From Gnetum montanum (Eukaryota > Streptophyta > Gnetopsida > Gnetales > Gnetaceae), in NCBI GenBank assembly GCA_015680685.1, contig MNCI01022649.1:204068-268067 (forward strand): a stretch of 64,000 bases of DNA, given 5' to 3'. A program made the position numbers and the translations under genes. Below are positions 36,924 to 48,952 of this stretch, one piece after another (the stretch's first letter is position 1; each line of letters begins with the position of its first letter). The notes under the pieces were generated by a model, which worked only from the letters and a program-made list of their open reading frames with translations, did no database searches and had not been told where the DNA came from.

Positions 36924-38613
36924 TATCTTTACTATTTGGCTTGTAGAAGCTTTGAGCTTCTGTAACTCTTATGTCAAGTCTTGGATCATTTAGAATGCTT
37001 GATCCAGTCCTTGGGGCATTCTTGTGGGTTGTGGTGTTTGCACAAATGGTTGAGGTATTAACTAAGAGGCTTGTGGCCTCGCAATGGGCTATGGTAGAGA
37101 GGGTAGAGGCTACATTATGGTGGTCATGGATGGGCTAAACAATGAAAAAGATGTTTGCACCAGGGCTTGAGGCACAAAGGGGAAAAATGGTGTTTATGTC
37201 CCCTGGATCACTTGTGATCCCACTGTAGGATTCACTAGTATAGAAAAGGAATGTGTGATGGTGAAAACCACTAGCAAGGATCATGCAAATTGAGGTTACA
37301 TAGAAAGAGGTCATTTGGAACACAAACTATGCTTGATTGGCCACCATAATGGGTGTCGGCCCAAACATGATCAAGTATACAAGAGATGATGGTTGATATG
37401 CTTGTCCCATGGAAGAGATAGGTAGGGCCAAAGTGACTGTGGTTGTTTGAGGGGCCGATTATTGAAATATGCCCCTTATGAAGGTTTTTGGTTCAAGTTG
37501 TGCCTTGAACTTGTCATGTTCTTCATGTTGGCCTTCTAAACTGAGCGTCTCACTCCGTTCATCTATCTCAATCAATTGAGAAATTATGCATACCTAAGCA
37601 TCTATAAGTGACATTTTGTCACAGGGAGAGGGTATGTACTCTTTTCCATTGCAATGGATTAGTTGAATTCATGCTTAGCTTTATCCTTTACATGAGGAAG
37701 AAGTAATCCGACTTGGATTTTTGCATAAATGCAGTTGTAATGCTCCTCATTGAGCACAATGAAGTCTAGGCTTTACCCTCTTTGCCTACGCAATTGTTTA
37801 CTCTAGGATCATGGATCCTCACTCCATCCTAGCTAGATGTCACGTTGGCCATATCAATGGATAAAATGGTTAACTTAATGAAAGACATTGTCAAAGATGT
37901 TGATTTTGATTTTTTACTATTTTTAGTAAAAGCTTCAGTAAGTGGCATTATCCCAATGGTGTAGTTGACTATAAATGGAAACAATTTTTGACACTACTAC
38001 TATAGTGTAAATGGTGTATACTAAACTTGGATAAATGGTGTTGATGTTTTGAAGTTGGTTTTTGTAATGGTGTCTATACTGGAAGGGGTACAGTAGACCA
38101 TTATATTTTCCATCCAACTATACTAAGGTAGATGGTGAAAAATGGGTTTTCACTTGAGAAAATCAAACTAAAAATATCTCATTAAAGGGTGCACATTGGT
38201 TTTGAAAATTAGTTGTGAGAATTTTTGTTTTCTCTGAGGACTATGTTGGAATCCTGGTAATGACTATGATGGCTTTTTATTGGAGAAATTCACAACAGGT
38301 ATAGCTAGGCTTTGGGACGATCTGGGTTCCAAGAATCCAACAACTATTGTGAAAATGGAGTAAACACCCAAATCACCAATCACAACTACGCTGGGTATTG
38401 TGAATAGGAATTGGGATAGCAACATTGGTATTTGATGTCAAAACTTGTAGGTTTCAAATTTTAGAAGATGCAACAATTGGTTTTAAAAGATGTTCGTAGA
38501 ATTTTTTGTAAAAGGTTCGAATAGGTTTTAAAAGTGTTGAAAATAGGCTTTGGAAACAATTTTGGCTAAGAATTAGGGTAGAGACCCTCCTTCTAGCGCT
38601 AGAAACTATAGCA
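36924..38613. other. Leader region of the giant gypsy element
   Basis: Non-coding sequence lies between the 5' LTR and gag. It contains scattered copies of the 'gactatgttgg'/'actacgctggg' motif. No convincing primer-binding site could be matched to a tRNA next to 38614. Confidence 0.45.
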
Positions 38614-39993
38614 CCTAGAAAATTTGGTTACTGGAAAACCAAAAGTCGCAGGCAATAATAGCCTAACCTTGAATTCCAAGGGCCTTCAAAAATAGGATTT
38701 AAGGTACCCTAGATAGTATTGTTGATCACTCATGGACTTACAAAGTGTAAACAAGAATGGAATTGTATATCCAAAGGAAAATGAATTAACACAAAATTAA
38801 ACTTGAAAATAAATCTACATCATAAATGAAGTAAAAACTTTATTAAATGAAAGTGTAAAGTTCAAAGAGTACAAATGGTGTGCTCAAAGCACAAGAAACT
38901 GGCTTGAATGGAGCTTGAAGCCTATTAGATCAGGTAGGTTATGTTCTGCAGTCAATCTCCATGGTCTAGGTTCTTCCCAAGCCCAATCATTTACAACTCC
39001 TTACTGGTTTCCATTCAAGTTTGAAACTTTAATCACAATAGGTGTTAACAGTGGTATGCACTCTTGTTCCAATGGTATAATGCTAAGGGTCTCTAATGCT
39101 CAACCTAGATTTCAAATGGGATGCAAAAGTGGTCAAGGTTGCAAAACAAGGCTATGGATTACACAAATGCTCATTTGAGATTTCTCAAAATTATTGAAGT
39201 GTGGAACTTGAATATGGCATTCAAGCTTGGATTTTATAGATTTTAGATTGCTAATTCCATGCTAAAAATTTCTATCATTGATTGCTAATAGATTGACATT
39301 GGTTGTAGATGTAACAGCTATGAGTCTAACATAGTTGACCATTTCTGGTAAGTTTTGATGCACCAAGGACATCAAAATCTATCTACATACTAAAAATTGT
39401 AAAAAAAAATTTGTGACTACAATAGCCTTCACCCCCAACTACACCAGCCTTGGAGGACTATGTTGAAACTTGTTGGAATCTATTAAAAATCATGGTGACT
39501 ACACTGGCCAAACTAAAACTGCTAGAAATCCATGATGACTACACTAGTCATGTTGTCACCACCAGAAAATGTCATGACTACGTTGGTCATTGGTGGAAAA
39601 ATAAAAAAACCAGTGTTGGTCTTGCAGCTATGCTAGGTTTTGCTAGTGACTACACTAGGCTTTACTGGGAAATGAAAACCCAACACCATCTACACTAGGG
39701 GTAGATGGTTTTAGCATAGTTAAGGTTATACCTTTACAAAAGCCCATGATAATGGCAAATTTAGCAATCCCCAAGAAATTTTGAGCCTTCCCAAGCCCAT
39801 ATATAGACATAATAGCACTTTTTCCACTTGGTAAGTGAGGAAATAGTAACTTATGAAGCATTTTTTAGCCCCAAAAAGTTGAAGTATGCAAGACTGTAGC
39901 TCATGGGCCATAAAAACTACATTTACAATGAATTCTTGCCTCAAGTTGGGTGATGAAGGTTACAAGTTGTAACATGCATTTTTATAGGTGGTG
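38614..39993 (-). repeat. 5' LTR of the giant gypsy element (right copy)
   Basis: This 1380-bp direct repeat of 571-1952 has many substitutions. It includes the same 60-bp-spaced 'catgatgactacactagtca' repeats at 39,410-39,660. Confidence 0.8.
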
Positions 39994-40001
39994 TTTTAGT
40001 G

Positions 40002-42893
40002 GTCTTCCTCCTAATATGTCTTCTAGAGAAAAGAAAGATTGATGTAATTTTAAAAAAAAATTTATGATTTTACCTCTTTATTTCCACAATATTCAAATGA
40101 GAAGCATTATACTTGGTGTAATTATCAACAAGAAAATAATAGACTTTATTGTTGACTTAATAGATTTTACATCTCTAATGTTTCCATTTGAAAGCCTACA
40201 AGGAAAGTAGAAGTACATATAGATGCTACTTTGCCAAACCATTTTCCTATTAGCAATTTTCTCTATAGAATTAATTTTTCCTCCTTTCAAAAGAATGAAA
40301 TTTTTCATATAAATGCTAATATGTTCATAGGACTGGGAAAAATATTTTAAAGTTTATATGGAATGAAAAAACAAATCCCTAGTAGTGATATTAGTTGAAT
40401 TGACTAGTGATAGTGAACTACTTGTAAAGTTAGAAATTATGCTAGATGATTTGAAAAGTAATTTGCTAAGTGTAAGCATCAAGTTCAAGAAGATCTTGCA
40501 AAATATGTTAAGTAAATGCAAATTTTTTTAAACCAAAATCTGTTTGATCTTAAAACTTAAAAAGCCTTGGCTAAAGCTCATTATGATAAACAATTTTGAG
40601 ATGTTTCTAAAGCTAAAAGTGCTCTTACTAAAAGTCACATTGGTTGGCTAAAAATTAAAAATGAACCTTGCAAGGAATTTTTAAAATTTTTCAAAGCAAA
40701 GTATCAACTACCTAAACTAAAATTGCTTCTATAAATGATTCCATCATTAAAGATCTTAAGACTATTAATAGTTTCTTAGTAAATCATTTTTCTTTTATTT
40801 TCTCTTCTAAAGGTTTTAGCAAGGAATTATTCCAAGCTTCTAGTATGCATATTCCTCATCTTATAATAGAAGCACATTGAAGTATTCTTGAAGTAGAAAT
40901 TATAATGTAAAAAATCAAAGTAGCATTCTTTAGTTTAGTACATGGTAAAGCTCTAGGTTTTTATGGTTTTCTAATTGAATCTTTTAAGAAGCATTGGGAC
41001 ATCATTGGAAATTATCTATTTCATGTTATCCAAGAAGCTGTTATAAAAGTTTCTCTTGGTGAAAATATTAATAAATATATAATTTATCTTCTTTATAAGA
41101 ATAAATATCTTCAAAATATTGGTAATTGGGGGCCTATTACACTTCTTAATAATACTTGTAAAATTTTAGCTAAATGCATGACTTGTTGAATTTAGAAAGT
41201 TGTTGATGATATCACAAACTTGAGCAGATTAATTTTGTAAAGGTAGACATATCTTAAATAATGTTGTTATAGCTTGGAAAGGAATGTATTGGGATTTTAA
41301 TACTAACTAAGACATTAGTTTTATTAAGTTATATTATGCAAAAGCTTATGATAGGATTGAATGAAATTTCATTATTTCTTGTCTCCATAAACTAGGATTT
41401 GATGATTATTTTATTCATCTTGTTCATACCCAGTTCATTGATGCTAATACTCAAGTTGCTACTTATTTTGGATTAAATTCCTCCTTTTCCCTTCAATGAT
41501 GAGTTCATCAAGATTATCCTCTATTTCCCTATCTTTTTATTATTACTGTAGAATTTCTTTTACATAATCTTCATAATTATCTACAAAGGAATATTATTAA
41601 ATAAATTTCAATTGATAATCAAGGTACATAGTTTCTTAACATGCTCTTTGAAAATGATTTTATTTTTATAATCAAAAGTTCTCTACAACATATCAATACT
41701 CTTTAAGCTTGAGTGAAGAATTACTACGTGTTATCTAGCTCTTAGATTAATTTGCAAAAATATGTTGTTTATTGTAATGTTAATATTAATGAGTATGTTA
41801 CTCTCAAGCATTGGAAAATCTTAAAAAAGGATTTTGTCTACAAAATTTTAGTAATATCTTTTTCTTTTGAACCTAATCTTATTATTTTGTAAATTTATAT
41901 GATTAATAAAATTAAAAGAAGGCTGACAAACGAAAAGAAAAAAAGCTCACCCTTACTAACAAAGTTTTAGTTATTAAGCAACTAATTCAATCAACTTATG
42001 TTTATGACTCTAATTTTTAGGCTCCTTCTAAAGCTTCTTATGACAAAATTAATCATATTATCTATCAGTTTTTCATGGTCTGATAAGCAACATAACAAAG
42101 GTTATACCAGAGTTGCTTGGAATATTTGCACTACTAGTAAGAAAGATAAAGGGCATAGTCTCCTTAATTATTATAACCAAGGTATCTCTCTTGTTGCAAA
42201 ATGGATTGCAAAGTACAGTAATGGATATGATGTTTGAATGCTCATTTTAAGAAATAAAATTATGCAAGAAAAACCTAAAAATAAAAATAATTGGTCTTTT
42301 AATAACTTTCTTTACAGTCTTCTTTTTAGTTAGGCCATTTCTATTTCTAATTCTCTATTTTCTTAAATAGATTTAGAAGACATGGTGCAAGCTTAGTAAA
42401 AATATCATCACCTTGAGCCATAGTGCTCATCTTGTTAGATGGGATCCTGGGAGGTTTGGTAGATGAGTAAAAGCCTAACTTCTTCAAGTAGTTGCATCCA
42501 AACTCAAACCCAAGTCTTCAACTTGAGAAATGAACCCATGGTGCAAGCTTAGTAAATATTGGAATTACTATCATATTATAGTTCTAGAAGATGTGCTTAA
42601 GCAAATTAGCCTATGGTGGCTTTCTTTCAATGAAGGAGCTTAGGCTATAATGCATCTAAATTATGTACCACTTAGAGCAAATTTAGTATCACCATAGTTT
42701 CTTATATACGTATGCATGATAAATGGATTACTTAAAATAAAACTTCCAACCTCTATGGTTTGAATAAAAAGAGGGGAAAAAATTTTAAAGATATTTTCTA
42801 ATCTTAAGAATTTATATAAAGTTTACAATAGTTTGTTGCAGAATGTTTTTTTTAGATATTTTTTGAAAGGATGACAAATCTATTTTTCCTTCG
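40002..42893 (+). pseudogene. LINE reverse transcriptase (middle piece of the split LINE)
   Basis: After the gypsy insertion the LINE resumes (FSGLPPNMSSREKK) and proceeds through the endonuclease tail (NRLYC.LNRF) to the RT. The RT reads GKALGFYGFLIESFKKHWDI, NWGPITLLNNTCKILAK, NFVKGRHILNNVVIAWKG, IKLYYAKAYDRIEWNFI, PLFPYLFIITVEFLLHNLH and FENDFIF, where the FADD catalytic box has been lost. A C-terminal stretch at 42,060-42,230 (RVAWNICTTSKKDKGHSLLN, then LVAKW) matches the usual post-RT region. Many stops. A SINE-like insert (42,401-42,536) and E3 interrupt it. Confidence 0.85.
42381..42556 (-). mobile_element. SINE-like insert with a 20-bp target duplication
   Basis: A perfect 20-bp direct repeat, catggtgcaagcttagtaaa (42381-42400 and 42537-42556), brackets 136 bp. 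The insert read on the minus strand (tttctcaagtt, acttgaagaagttaggcttt, then catctaccaa) aligns with plus-strand 51,590-51,690 near the host gene. Long perfect duplications are typical of LINE-mobilised SINEs. A box-B-like gggtttgagtttggat is present; box A is not evident, so 5' truncation is likely. Confidence 0.65.
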
Positions 42894-43494
42894 TGATGAG
42901 TGGCGAGGTACCCCTACACTCAACCATATGAATACGAGCATTTCATGTGCGATCCAGTTGAACTCTAAGGACTAAGTGCTTACGCACCTTAATGGAACAC
43001 TTAAGGTTAATCAATCACTGTCTTCCCAAACTTACTTGTATTTTCACAGTTGTATGGTTAAGTAAGCTTGCACTATATGATTTTTATGTCTTTTATCTTT
43101 TTAATGTCTTATGCTAATAGGGGAAGGTGAAGAGAACTAAGTGACTAACTTTCATTAACTATTCACTAACTAAGTTCTAATTGTCCTAACACTAGTATCA
43201 GTTCCCACTTGCTGCACACACCCTAAACCAGTGCAACATTGCTGGGATTACCAAACGCTACTCGTTACTGGGTTACCAAGTGTTACACACGTGCTCAAAG
43301 CGGTCGTACTGAGTGTACTTAACTAGGAGAGTCAAGGGTTAAGAGAGATTAATTAACTAGAAAAGCATTTAAAAATTCAATAATAATTAATTACTATTTA
43401 GCTTAGTCCATATGTTGTAAGGTTTATCAGAAAGTTCATCTTTATTGCCATACACAAATGTGTGCTCAGGTACAATTTGCTCGAATAAAGATCC
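42894..43494 (-). repeat. E3 3' LTR, truncated at an assembly gap
   Basis: It matches the right LTR up to 'gaataaagatc', then meets N at 43495. About 160 bp of LTR end plus the first internal bases are missing, judged against the right LTR and the start of the E1 interior. Confidence 0.85.
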
Positions 43495-43495
43495 N

Positions 43496-45680
43496 CTCGT
43501 CCTTTAGTTCCTTACAAAATATTGGGAAGGTATGGGATTATTGACTTGAATAACACTAATAGTGAATGGGGTGACATGTGAACGGATCATCATTACAATA
43601 CATGACAATATTTGTATTCATGATAACAAGAGTGAACATTATACACATTTGACATCTAGCCTTATTTGGTAGCTGAGAGAGAAGAGAGAGAAAAGAAGAA
43701 GATGTGTTGTTGTCGATGCCAAGATTGCACCTTTCATTGTCTATCCATAAGCATGCCATCAATCTTGTTCCTTGCATAACTGCTCCAACACCAATCCATT
43801 CCAAGTGTTCCCTCCAAATCCAATCCATTGGTGTATGATTGCCATCTACACACGCAACACAATCTTAAATTAGCAAGGGTAAATGAATCGCAATGTAGTT
43901 GATACCTTGTCTCGGTGAAAGGTCCATTGGCTAAGTTGTGATATGGCTGATGTGGATTTTGGAGATATAACACTGGTGACTACCCAAGGTGTAGGGGTTA
44001 AGAGAAAATTGAAAAAATTGGACCAGGACCCCCATGACTAAGTGCAATCCTCCGATAGCGAGAGAATGGAAAAAGATAAGGAATAAGAAAGATGGAGAAA
44101 AAGAAACAACTGCAATGCTAATGAAATGAATGTCAAAGATGGAAATGAACAAAATAAATGTTGATTGTGAAAATGTTTAGGAGAAAGAAGTTGACTGATG
44201 CCCCAAATAGGAATGCTAGTGGGTCCTCCCCAAAGTAGGCTCATGCCCTTAATGCCCTAACAATCCCGCATTCAAAGAGTCCATAGGCTTTGGAAATGCC
44301 ATTTGGAAGCAAGAGTTAAAAAGTCTTAACCATAAGAATTTACCAAAAAGAAAATAATGTATTAACTAAAATATGGACTATTGATACAACTAGCAATGAG
44401 GTGAAAAATGGAGAAAGAAGGATGGAAAGAAAAGAATGGAATGGAGTCTCAAGAATAAGGTGGTGTACAACCCCTTGTGTATTAATGGTTAATGTGACTT
44501 AGTAGATCTCATTCCAAATCCAGCCTCAAACAATCCACATTGAGTGACTTCACATTAATACATTTGGCCAATCCATCCACTTGAAGTAACAAGAATTCTT
44601 CTGCCAAAAAGTTACCACCATTTCAACGAAATAAAAAAGGAGAAAGTAGGAAGTGAGAAAGGGCCTTAGTTAAAGGGAACATGTTTGTTTAGTTTTATAA
44701 CTAGTGCTTGTAGCCCAGATGATTATTTTATCTAAGTGGTGTGCTTTGAATTCTCACTCACCTTTTTTTTTTTTTTTTTGCATGAGAACCACACCATGCA
44801 AAGACTTATTATTTTTATTAGCTCAGCTTCCCGATAATGGAGCAATGTCGAAATGGTAAGGAAAACTCAAGAAGAAAACATCCAAGCACCCAAGAGAATG
44901 GCCAGCACAAATGCATCAAATCCCATTGAAGTCACATCCTTTTCAATCCTTGAGTACTTCCTTAGTTTGAGAAATGTCCAGTCACCAATTTGTTGATAGT
45001 TTTATTATTAAGAAAGGGACTGTACAATTCCAAGCCAAGAGAGACCATAGAAATTTATGGATGCATGGATGACGTGGACTCATTGCCTATTATATCAAAA
45101 GAACCATACCTTAGTATCAACATTATAACTCAAAGGTAAAAACCAAACATTAGCAACCAATAGAATACAGTTCATACCACCATCAGGAGCACTTATTAGG
45201 TAACAAACCTAACAAAATAAATAAACACACAGATAAACGAAAAAGTATGAACGATGTTGTAAAAAAAACAAGAAAAGTTAAAGATATCTATGAAACAAAA
45301 ATGTGTAAAACAAAAACTTAAAAAGGAACTGAGGGCCTCAATTGATCAGCATAGGTGGCCATCTCCCCCATGACTGAGTTGAAAGGAGGGGATCCAAAAT
45401 AATGAGCGAGGTTGTCTTTTCTCCGATGTGTTATGTGCATTGACCATTCTAGATTCATGGTAAGGATTGGTCTGTTGCACATTGACTAGTAATCTTTTAT
45501 CAAAGCACTTGTTTGAATTTTTTAGAAATTTCTTGCTTCCCCCTATTGATGTTTTCAGGTTAAGGGTTGGAAGTTGGTGACACTCTTACTCTAGTGCATC
45601 TATGCTTTCAACGTGAGTGTAAGTTATTCCCTCAGTTAGTTCCATGCATGTTGGTGAGTTGCTCTCTTGATTAGCACTGG
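43496..45680. other. E3 internal region without coding capacity
   Basis: It opens with the same ggtatgggattattga phrase as the E1 and E2 interiors and contains gtgggtcctccccaaag at 44219-44235. No domain is readable. Confidence 0.55.
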
Positions 45681-45772
45681 GTGTCTTCTTATTGTGTGGT
45701 TGCTACATATAGGCACTTTTGTATGTTAATTTCTTGTGCACACCGGTTGCATGTAGGCAATGCTGAGCATTC

Positions 45773-46165
45773 CTATACGCAATCACACCCTGTATCACTG
45801 TATGTGATGCATGGAACTTTCTTCTTCTCAATCTTTCCAAAAGTGTTTTCCTTAGATATTTCCAAGGAAAGATCATGGATTCCTAGGCATGCATTTATGG
45901 TACTTAGCCATGCCCTTGCCATTATTATTGGAAAGTCCCCTTTATCATTATTTACTTGTATCACTAGGAAATCAGCTAGGCATGACCACCCACACATAGT
46001 GGTAACGACATCCTTGACCAGTTCCAAGGGAACAATGATGGACTGGTCGACTAGCTCTAAGAAAATATTTCTCTTCTTTAATGGAGGCAAGTTCTAGGCT
46101 TTATACATCTCTTGTGATATTAAGTTGACTTTGGAACCTGAGTGTAGAAGAGCTTTACATGGTTC
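45773..46165 (-). pseudogene. E3 aspartic protease (pseudogene)
   Basis: The minus strand from 46165 reads KALLHSGSKVNLISQEMY, LVDQSIIVPLELVKDVV, ADFLVIQVNNDKGDFPIIMA and RAWLSTINACLGI. This is the Athila-like protease pattern (ALLDLGAS.NLL.., LADRS...P.G..EDVLV, PIILGRPFLAT). The active-site Asp of the D-S/T-G motif is His (HSGS), so it would be inactive. One stop lies shortly after MYKA. E1 and E2 lack this domain. Confidence 0.75.
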
Positions 46166-46285
46166 ATTCCCAGCGACTTGGAGATAGATTAAAGGGCTTC
46201 TAGGGTCAGAGAATTTCCTAGGAAGGTGTCCCTCCTTAATCCAATCAATAATGACATGTTTTAACATAACCGTGTGTGTTGAGCT

Positions 46286-48807
46286 CTATTTTTGGTTTGA
46301 AGGGAGATTTGAAGCCTTATTTGATGGAGAAGCATTCAGAGGCTCAACTACTTGTGGTTGCAAGAGCTTGGTTGGACTATTGGTTCTGAAGAAAGGTCTT
46401 CTCTTCATACGGTTGTTAGAACCAACAGCGGGTTGAAGGTTCACAGCTCTCATAGCATTGCGTTGCTGCGGTTGAGTGGGGAGTTCCCCTTGAATTGCTA
46501 AAGCGGATGGTAATGGAGCTATCGGTGTGAAAGTTGAGGATGGGTTTAGAGGATGGTATGTCTGTGGGTTGTCTCTCCCAAGAGAAGGAGTCCTATAATA
46601 CTTTTGAGCTTGGTAGTGATGTTGTGGTGTCACATGACCAACAGAGTCACATGGAGAGATTGGCTATTGCACGTAATAGCCATATTGATTCAGTTGCCGG
46701 TAAGGGTATTGTTGCCTTGGTGGTGGCATCCCCCATGATTGTGGGTATTGCCACTACTGGTCTTGCTCAATAGGTTGTGGCAGAGTTCCACTTGGATAAT
46801 ACGTTAAAGGTTGGTGGAACTTCCTTAGGTTACCTTGGGGATAAGGTAACTGTGGTGGTGCTTGCCATTTGTTAAGTTGTGGGTTGAGTGCATACACCCT
46901 AGACTCTTGTAGATGTGGGATTACTGGGCAACATCCCTTAGGATGGTTGTATTGGCATATCTTACATCCACCGTCATTGTCCGTATCAAAATCCACAACC
47001 TCTTCAGTGATGGCCATTTTACCCTTACCTTTGTTATGTGCATGGTCCATGTCCCTCTTTTTCTTTTTTTCATAGTCACTACCATGCTCCTTAGACTCCT
47101 CTACAATTTCAAGAATGGTTTCAAATCTACTATCTAGGGAGTCCCACATTTGGTCTACCTTTGCCAACACTTCTATTATTAATTTTTGGAGTGGCAAAGT
47201 TTTACTATTCACCATCTCTTCAAGTGGTGACTCTTACTCCTCCTCACAGAATCTCACTCCCCTTTTTCGAAGGGAAGGGTCTTGGTTGTACTCTTCTGCA
47301 CTTTCTCTCTTACGTAGCTCCCCTTCTTCCTTGGCTACTTGCTCTAGCAATCTATGGACCTGATGAGACCTAAGCTCTGATAATCTCCCTTGGGCATACA
47401 TTCCAAGGGTTCTCTTGGTTTCATGCCTAAGCCCATCTACGAGATGGCGTAGTTTGTCCCGCTGCGCGTAACCATGTCCTGGGCAATGATGTAACAGTGC
47501 ATAATAACGGCCCATGGAAACATCCAAGGGTTCATGATTTCCTTGCTTCCATACTTGGATTTGCTTTTGTACGTTGGACACTTGGGAGTACGTTTGATAC
47601 TTATCATTAAACAGTTCTAGCATTGTACTCCACCTTCAAATGGATTCCGGTTCTAAGGATCGGTACCAACTTTCCGCTTCTTTCACTAGTGTCCTTGGGA
47701 ACAACTTTACTTTTTCCTATTCATTCTCGATGTTTTGCAAGGCACATGCATCATGAAATGCTTGTAAGTGGTTCTGATGATCAGTGTTGTATCCCCCCTT
47801 AAATCGTGGGATGTAATTCATGTCTAACCTCTTGATTCTGCTATCTTTTTGGTGTCGGTGGCTTGTGGGAATTCTTACAGCCTTTGTGATATGTAACATG
47901 CTTTGAGTTGCGAGTAGGGGTTCTTTATGGTCATCTCGTTCATAGCATCTGTGTACGCGGTTCCCTACTCTCCCTTCTTCTATGTTGTGATTCCCTAGAG
48001 CACCCTCGTCCTTGTTCTCGACTCTTTCATCAAGGTTTCTCACTCTGTTTACCTTTATCCTCACAGTTAGGTTCCTTATGACTATGTCCTAACACTAAAG
48101 GAGAGGGTGAATGTGACGATGAAGGTGAAGAAGAAGGAGAACCATCGCCATGACGATGTTTCCTGCCTTCTCTTCGATGGTCTTGGCCCTAATCGTGATT
48201 ACGATCAGAATGCCCGCCCTTATCATGTGTTTGTGTTCCCTCGTTAAACACTTGGTGTTTGTGGGGATTAGAACCAGGGTTGTGAACCATGGAGTGAAGG
48301 TTCTAATACACCACCTCTTGACCATCGTTAGGAGGGGGAACATCATTTGGTGGAAAACCTGTTGAAACTAGTTCACCATCTCCAATTTCGCTTAAAACGT
48401 GTGGGACGTTATGGGGCCATTTACCCTTCAAAGATGTGTGATATCTCTCATGTTGCAAGTCCCTTTGACATTGCGCTTCTATGGGATGGTAGTCCCTTGT
48501 GTCATGGTCGCATGCAACATATTCTGCGTATAACTGTGACATGCCTATTCGTGCGAGAGCACGAAGGGGCATGTTGGGGACTGCTCGGTTGGGAGGTAAC
48601 ACTATGTTACCCTCCAAGTCTCTCCAACGCAGTTGTTCATCTTCATGGAGAATAAAGGTAAAGTCAGGTATATACTCATCGTGATGAGTATATACTACTC
48701 GAAACTATTGAGGAACTGGCAGATCTTGGTCACATGTGTTATGCTGTCGACTGTCTCTTGTGTTAGTCCTAGGCGGTGAAGTGATTTTGTGTGAAGAAGA
48801 AGACATT
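46286..48807 (-). pseudogene. E3 gag polyprotein (broken)
   Basis: It probably starts at the ATG at 48805-48807 (MSSSSHKITSPPRT). The capsid-like part reads RLDMNYIPRFKGGYNTDHQN, HLQAFHDACA, MLELFNDKYQTYSQVSNVQK and LDVSMGRYYALLHHCPGHGY. The knuckle CKICQYNHPKGCC keeps the CX2CX3HX4C spacing, followed by a Pro/Gln-rich tail to 46286. Stops include 47234 and 46754. It is longer at the N-terminus than E1 and E2. Confidence 0.82.
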
Positions 48808-48933
48808 TTTGTCTTGTTCAATGTGCTATTTATCGTTGTCTTATTTTTCTTTTGATCAACCCTAAGGGTTCTATCTAGCGTTCCAACAATATGAATGATC
48901 TCCTATGTTCTACGTAGCGCACAAACAACTAAG

Positions 48934-48951
48934 TCCCCGATAACAGCGCCA
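48934..48951 (-). promoter_or_regulatory. E3 primer-binding site, tRNA-Asp
   Basis: The plus strand reads tccccgataacagcgcca one base before the right LTR, close to the tRNA-Asp 3' end with CCA. Confidence 0.82.
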
Positions 48952-48952
48952 A

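Larger units (their letters stand above)
571..39993 (-). mobile_element. Giant nested Ty3/gypsy LTR retrotransposon (about 20.9 kb without insertions)
   Basis: Two direct repeats of about 1.38 kb (571-1952 and 38614-39993) bracket minus-strand gag, protease, RT, RNase H and integrase remnants in Ty3/gypsy order. An identical 8-mer, ttttagtg, flanks both ends (563-570 and 39994-40001), and LINE coding resumes across it. Clean TG..CA ends are not visible, so the limits are good to about 15 bp. Removing E1, EC and E2 (about 18.6 kb) leaves about 20.9 kb. The size and the long non-pol block between protease and RT recall the Ogre/Tat group, which is known for very large elements and an intron at that place; lineage assignment is inference. 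All reading frames carry stops. Confidence 0.8.

Noticed and set aside
38590-38613. Primer-binding site of the giant gypsy element
   Set aside because: The bases next to the LTR (ctagcgctagaaactatagc) could not be matched confidently to a tRNA 3' end, and the LTR border is uncertain.
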